A stretch of 64,000 nucleotides of DNA from Acidobacteriota bacterium (GTDB lineage: Bacteria; Acidobacteriota; Terriglobia; Acidiferrales; UBA7541): the NCBI GenBank assembly GCA_013289835.1, contig JABCZG010000001.1, positions 124,001-188,000 on the forward strand. Reading direction: 5' to 3'. A program made the translations under genes and the position numbers. Each line of letters begins with the position of its first letter. The stretch's first letter is position 1. The notes under the pieces are model-generated. The model was not told the origin of the DNA, did not search any database, and saw nothing but the letters and a program-made list of their open reading frames with translations. Of this stretch, positions 60,427 through 64,000 are shown in pieces.

Positions 60427-61398
60427 ATGATTTCACTATTTGGCAAGAACGAACCGGAGCCGACGCTTCTTGAACGGCTGAAGAAGTCCGTCAGCAAGAC
60501 CAAGGCGGCGCTTTCGGAAGCCGTCGACACCGTTTTCTTGGGCGAGCGCAAGATCGATCCTTCCATCCTGAAGGGTCTTGAGACGGCGCTGCTCTCCGCC
60601 GACCTGGGCGTGAAACCCACGCGCGAAATTCTCGATGCCGTGCGTGAAAAAATGGACCGCAACGCGCTCTCCGACGCAGCGCAGCTCAAGCGCGAAATCA
60701 AATCGCACATCATTCGAATCCTGAACGCGCCCGTTCGGCCTGATGTGTCGGCTGCAAGCGGCATTGCCACTTCGCAAAACGGCAGCGGCACGCGCGTGAT
60801 TTTCATTGTCGGCGTCAACGGCGCGGGCAAAACCACCAGCATCGGAAAACTCGCCAACCGCTTGCGCCAGGAAGGCCGCAGCGTGGTGCTTTGCGCAGCG
60901 GACACCTTTCGCGCCGCCGCCGTCGAGCAGCTCGAAATTTGGGCGCAGCGCAACGGCATCGAGGTCATCAAGCAAAAATCTGGCGCCGACCCCGCCGCCG
61001 TGGTTTACGACGCGATGGCCGCCGCCAAAGCGCGCTCTTCCGACGTCGTCATCGTGGACACCGCCGGCCGCCTGCACACTAAATCCAATCTGATGGCCGA
61101 GCTGGAAAAAATGAAACGCACCGCCGCCAAAGTGATTCCCGGCGCGCCGCACGACGTTTTGCTGGTCCTCGACGCCACCACCGGTCAAAACGGCCTATCG
61201 CAAGCACGCGAATTCACTTCCACCGTCGGCGTCACCGGCATCATCCTCACCAAGCTCGACGGCACCGCCAAGGGCGGCATCGTCGTGGCCATCTCGCGCG
61301 AACTGGGCCTGCCCATCCGCTTCGTCGGCACCGGCGAGCAGATCAACGACATGGTTCCCTTCGACGCCGAAACCTACGCGAATTCCCTCTTCGACTGA
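60427..61398 (+). CDS. ftsY: Signal recognition particle receptor FtsY
   Basis: 323 residues from ATG 60427. SRP GTPase that docks ribosomes at the membrane. N helical domain, then the G domain with P-loop GVNGAGKTT (129-137), [11 protein letters not shown] insertion box, [13 protein letters not shown], and [11 protein letters not shown]. The acidic A domain of E. coli FtsY is absent; membrane binding is left to the short N-terminal helix ([16 protein letters not shown]). Confidence 0.96.
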   Translation: MISLFGKNEPEPTLLERLKKSVSKTKAALSEAVDTVFLGERKIDPSILKGLETALLSADLGVKPTREILDAVREKMDRNALSDAAQLKREIKSHIIRILNAPVRPDVSAASGIATSQNGSGTRVIFIVGVNGAGKTTSIGKLANRLRQEGRSVVLCAADTFRAAAVEQLEIWAQRNGIEVIKQKSGADPAAVVYDAMAAAKARSSDVVIVDTAGRLHTKSNLMAELEKMKRTAAKVIPGAPHDVLLVLDATTGQNGLSQAREFTSTVGVTGIILTKLDGTAKGGIVVAISRELGLPIRFVGTGEQINDMVPFDAETYANSLFD

Positions 61399-61401
61399 AC
61401 C

Positions 61402-62538
61402 GTGGACGCACACGACATTCGCTTCATGCAACACGCGCTGGCGCTGGCCCGCAAAGGCGCCGGCCTCGCCAGCCCCAATCCCATGGTGGGGTGCGTGATT
61501 GTGCGCGAAGGGCAAATCGTCGGCGAGGGTTTTCATCAATACGAATGGCGCGACCATGCGGAAGTCGTCGCGCTGAAATCCGCCGGCGAAAAGGCGCGCG
61601 GCGGGACGCTCTACGTCAACCTCGAGCCTTGCAACCACACCGGCCGCACCGGCCCTTGCACCGAAGCGATCATCGCCGCAGGCGTAAAACGCGTCGTCGC
61701 CGCCATGGACGACCCGAATCCCGTCAACTCCGGCCGCGGCCTCGAACGCCTGCGCGCTGCTGGCATCGAAGTGTTCACTGGCGTCTGCGATGACGAAGCG
61801 CGCCAACTGAACGAAACCTTCGCCTGCTGGATTCGTACAAAAAAACCATTCGTCACTTTAAAATCCGCAATGACGCTTGACGGCCAGCTGGCCCTCCCCG
61901 GCGAGCACAAAAAGTTCGCCGGAAAATCAGTCAAGCACGAGCGTTCAAACTGGATCACTTCCGAAGAATCCCGCGCCGAAGTGCATCGCATGCGCCACGC
62001 CTCGGACTCGCTGCTCACCGGCATCGGCACAATTCGCGTTGACGATCCTCTTATTACGGATCGCAGCGGCCTCTCCCGCCGCCGTCCGCTGCTGCGCGTC
62101 GTGCTGGATTTTGGACTTTCTCTCTCGCTGAGTTCCCGCATCGTAAAAACGGTAGATAACGACGTGCTGGTGTTCACCAATCAAGCTCTGGGCATGCAGC
62201 GCGCGCGCATCCTCCAAAAACTGGGCGTCGAAGTTCTGCCGGCGCGATCGCTGGGCGGCCGCATCAATCTGCAAGCAGTCCTCGCCGAGCTCGGCCGCCG
62301 CGAAATCCTAAGCGTCATGCTGGAAGCCGGCCCCACACTGAACGGCGCCGCACTCGCTGCCGGCATCGTCCACAAACTCGTCCTCTTCTACGCTCCAAAG
62401 ATCGCTGGCGAGAACCGCGTCCCCTTTGCCATCGCGCCGAAGTTGCTTCTTCCCCCACTTCAACGGCAAACTGTACGGCAGTTCGGCCCGGACATCGCCA
62501 TCGAAGGTTACCTGCAAGATGTTTACCGGAATCATTGA
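61402..62538 (+). CDS. ribD: Riboflavin biosynthesis deaminase/reductase RibD
   Basis: 378 residues, GTG start, three bases after ftsY. Two steps of riboflavin synthesis. The deaminase zinc site is His52-Ala-Glu54 with Cys77 and Cys86 ([12 protein letters not shown]). The reductase domain starts at [17 protein letters not shown] and includes [17 protein letters not shown]. It overlaps ribE by 20 bases. No FMN riboswitch was noticed upstream, consistent with read-through from ftsY. Confidence 0.96.
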   Translation: MDAHDIRFMQHALALARKGAGLASPNPMVGCVIVREGQIVGEGFHQYEWRDHAEVVALKSAGEKARGGTLYVNLEPCNHTGRTGPCTEAIIAAGVKRVVAAMDDPNPVNSGRGLERLRAAGIEVFTGVCDDEARQLNETFACWIRTKKPFVTLKSAMTLDGQLALPGEHKKFAGKSVKHERSNWITSEESRAEVHRMRHASDSLLTGIGTIRVDDPLITDRSGLSRRRPLLRVVLDFGLSLSLSSRIVKTVDNDVLVFTNQALGMQRARILQKLGVEVLPARSLGGRINLQAVLAELGRREILSVMLEAGPTLNGAALAAGIVHKLVLFYAPKIAGENRVPFAIAPKLLLPPLQRQTVRQFGPDIAIEGYLQDVYRNH

Positions 62539-63187
62539 GCATACTGGCGCGCTCGAATCGCTTGAGCTCGACCGCAACGGCGGCCGCGTCACCATTCACG
62601 CGCCGTCGCTCGCGCCATCGCTCGCCGTTTCGAACAGCATTGCCGTGAACGGCTGCTGCCTGACCATCGTGGGTCTGCACAACGCGCGCCTCTCCGCGGA
62701 CTTGTCCGGCGAAACCGTCAGCAAGACTTCGTTTGGCGCTGAAAGTTCCGGCCTCAAACAAGGCGCGCGCGTCAATCTCGAGCAGCCGCTCACTGCCGGA
62801 AAAGAATTCGGCGGCCACTTCGTCCTCGGCCACGTGGACACCGTCGGCCGCGTCACGCATCTCACTCCCGAAGGCGAAAGCTGGTGGTTCGGCGTGCAGG
62901 TCCCCGAAGAATTCGCGCGCTACGTCGTGCCGAAAGGTTCCATCACCATTGACGGCATCAGCCTCACCGTGGCGCGCTGGCACCATAACATCGCCGAAGT
63001 CGCCGTCATTCCCTACACGTACGAACACACCAACATTCGCGACCGCAAACCCGGCGACCCCGTCAATCTCGAAGGCGATGTATTGGGAAAATATGTAGAA
63101 CGCTACCTGGAAGCTCGCGAAGGCGCACCCGCGCCGAAGTTGCCAGCTCCCATCACTCTCGCGCGCCTGCAAGAAGAAGGATTCTGA
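62519..63187 (+). CDS. ribE: Riboflavin synthase alpha chain
   Basis: 222 residues from ATG 62519, [10 protein letters not shown] being the diagnostic start. Two lumazine-binding repeats (first around SNSIAVNGCCLTIVG, second around PKGSITIDGISLTVAR). Dismutates two lumazines to riboflavin. Genes ribBA and ribH do not follow in the window. Confidence 0.96.
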   Translation: MFTGIIEHTGALESLELDRNGGRVTIHAPSLAPSLAVSNSIAVNGCCLTIVGLHNARLSADLSGETVSKTSFGAESSGLKQGARVNLEQPLTAGKEFGGHFVLGHVDTVGRVTHLTPEGESWWFGVQVPEEFARYVVPKGSITIDGISLTVARWHHNIAEVAVIPYTYEHTNIRDRKPGDPVNLEGDVLGKYVERYLEAREGAPAPKLPAPITLARLQEEGF

Positions 63188-63214
63188 AGCGACACGACTC
63201 GCTAAGCGACTCAA

Positions 63215-64000
63215 TTAATTCGAGGGGGCATCACGAGAAGATTCCAGCCGCTTCTCACGCACTCCGCGCCAGTACAAAACCAGCCCCAACAAGATCGCCG
63301 CGATAGTCCCGATGAACAATTTTGCCTCGAACAAAACCTTGTTCGACGATTCTCCCGGCGGCACCATCGAAACCGCCATGCAGACCAGCACCACGACGAA
63401 TCCCAATCCGCCGACAAACCAAACGCCGCCCGCACCCCCGGGAATCAGCACCGCATGCGCATTCTCCCGCCGGTCTTTTCGTTTCGTCAGCTTGATCACC
63501 GCCGCGAACATGTACAGAAACGGGATGAAATAAATCAAAATAGTGATATCAATCAAAACTTGATACGCGCCTCGCGTCGTTTCGCTGATTTGGCTGATCA
63601 ACAGCACGGCGCAGGAAGCCACCGCCTGCACAAGAATCGAAACCCAGGGCGTCTTCCAGCGCGGATGAATCTTTCCAAACGCCGCCGGCATATAGCGATC
63701 AATCCCCACGATGAACGGCACGCGTGCAATTCCGGCAACCGTGCTTCCCACTCCGCCCGCATTGCCAACCGTAACCAGCATCGCAGCGAGTATTCCGAAA
63801 AAACCAACCTTAAGCGCGATCGAGCCGACAGTAATCGCGTGGAAGACTCCGCTCGTCACGGAAACGTCCGCAGCCGGCACCAGCGCCAGAACGGCCACGG
63901 TCCCCGCGATATACATCGCGGCGATCATCGCGCCGGAACCCAGCACCGCGCGCGGCAGCGTTCGCTGCGGGTCACGCACTTCCGCGCTCATCGCGGAAAC
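63215..64000 (-). CDS. APC-family amino acid permease (5' part outside window)
   Basis: The frame is open to the right edge, so only about 261 C-terminal residues are seen. MSAEVRDPQRTLPRAVLGSGAMIAAMY is the well-conserved region after helix 5 of APC permeases, and seven further helices follow. Substrate not readable. Convergent with ribE, 27 bases between stops. Confidence 0.88.
   Translation of the reverse strand, partial: VSAMSAEVRDPQRTLPRAVLGSGAMIAAMYIAGTVAVLALVPAADVSVTSGVFHAITVGSIALKVGFFGILAAMLVTVGNAGGVGSTVAGIARVPFIVGIDRYMPAAFGKIHPRWKTPWVSILVQAVASCAVLLISQISETTRGAYQVLIDITILIYFIPFLYMFAAVIKLTKRKDRRENAHAVLIPGGAGGVWFVGGLGFVVVLVCMAVSMVPPGESSNKVLFEAKLFIGTIAAILLGLVLYWRGVREKRLESSRDAPSN

Noticed and set aside
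61300..61402. FMN riboswitch ahead of ribD
   Set aside because: ftsY is coding up to three bases before ribD, leaving no room, and no RFN core motif was seen.

Overview
The window is high-GC, gene-dense bacterial chromosome. It most likely comes from an acidobacterium of the Terriglobia/Koribacter type. Pointers are a Ser/Thr kinase fused to a TolB-like propeller, a complete PQQ operon, a dcw cluster in a characteristic order with murB between murC and ftsQ, a penicillin-binding FtsI ending in a PASTA domain, and many small self-complementary intergenic repeats. MurE carries the DNPR motif, so a meso-diaminopimelate peptidoglycan is expected. The taxonomic call is inference from gene content. 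No phage, integrase, transposase or CRISPR array was seen.

Left part (1-13 kb): the 3' end of a membrane Ser/Thr kinase; a copper-export unit (csoR-copA) with a clear promoter/operator; a small divergent HMA-like gene with an almost leaderless start; a gene-free stretch that looks like a terminated structured RNA; a small Cys-rich exported protein; then a GT28 glycosyltransferase, a PHP phosphoesterase, a PAP2 phosphatase, an orphan sugar-binding lipoprotein, and a UbiA-cutC pair.

Middle (13-31.4 kb): one continuous leftward division and cell-wall cluster, mraZ-rsmH-ftsL-ftsI-murE-murF-mraY-murD-ftsW-murG-murC-murB-ftsQ-ftsA-ftsZ. It is driven from a sigma70-type promoter followed at once by seven 10-bp-phased GTGG/GTAG repeats, the expected MraZ operator. 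From 31.8 kb pqqA-B-C-D-E runs rightward and ends by overlapping the stop codon of a convergent MFS exporter.

Right part (36-64 kb): an ECF sigma/anti-sigma/DUF3106 set, a ZIP metal transporter, a four-helix-bundle (S23-type) protein bracketed by short repeats, ychF, a ferric-reductase-like membrane protein, AlkA, tRNA-Val(CAC), and a MoxR-DUF58-TgpA set with mutY between its parts. A rightward housekeeping run follows (rimO, yacG, pgpA, a beta-propeller protein, cinA, thpR, plsY, gpsA), then a Cache-HAMP-HD-GYP sensor, a TonB-C protein, ftsY, ribD, ribE, and the 3' part of an APC permease.

Four families of short intergenic repeats stand out: GTAG-headed REP palindromes, several sitting on or just after stop codons; CTCTGCG-periodic elements; CTGTCGGCT/AGTTCTTAGT-type tracts; and a 24-bp element with TAAGT/ACTTA ends. 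With the candidate structured RNAs, these are the most interesting material outside the recognised genes.
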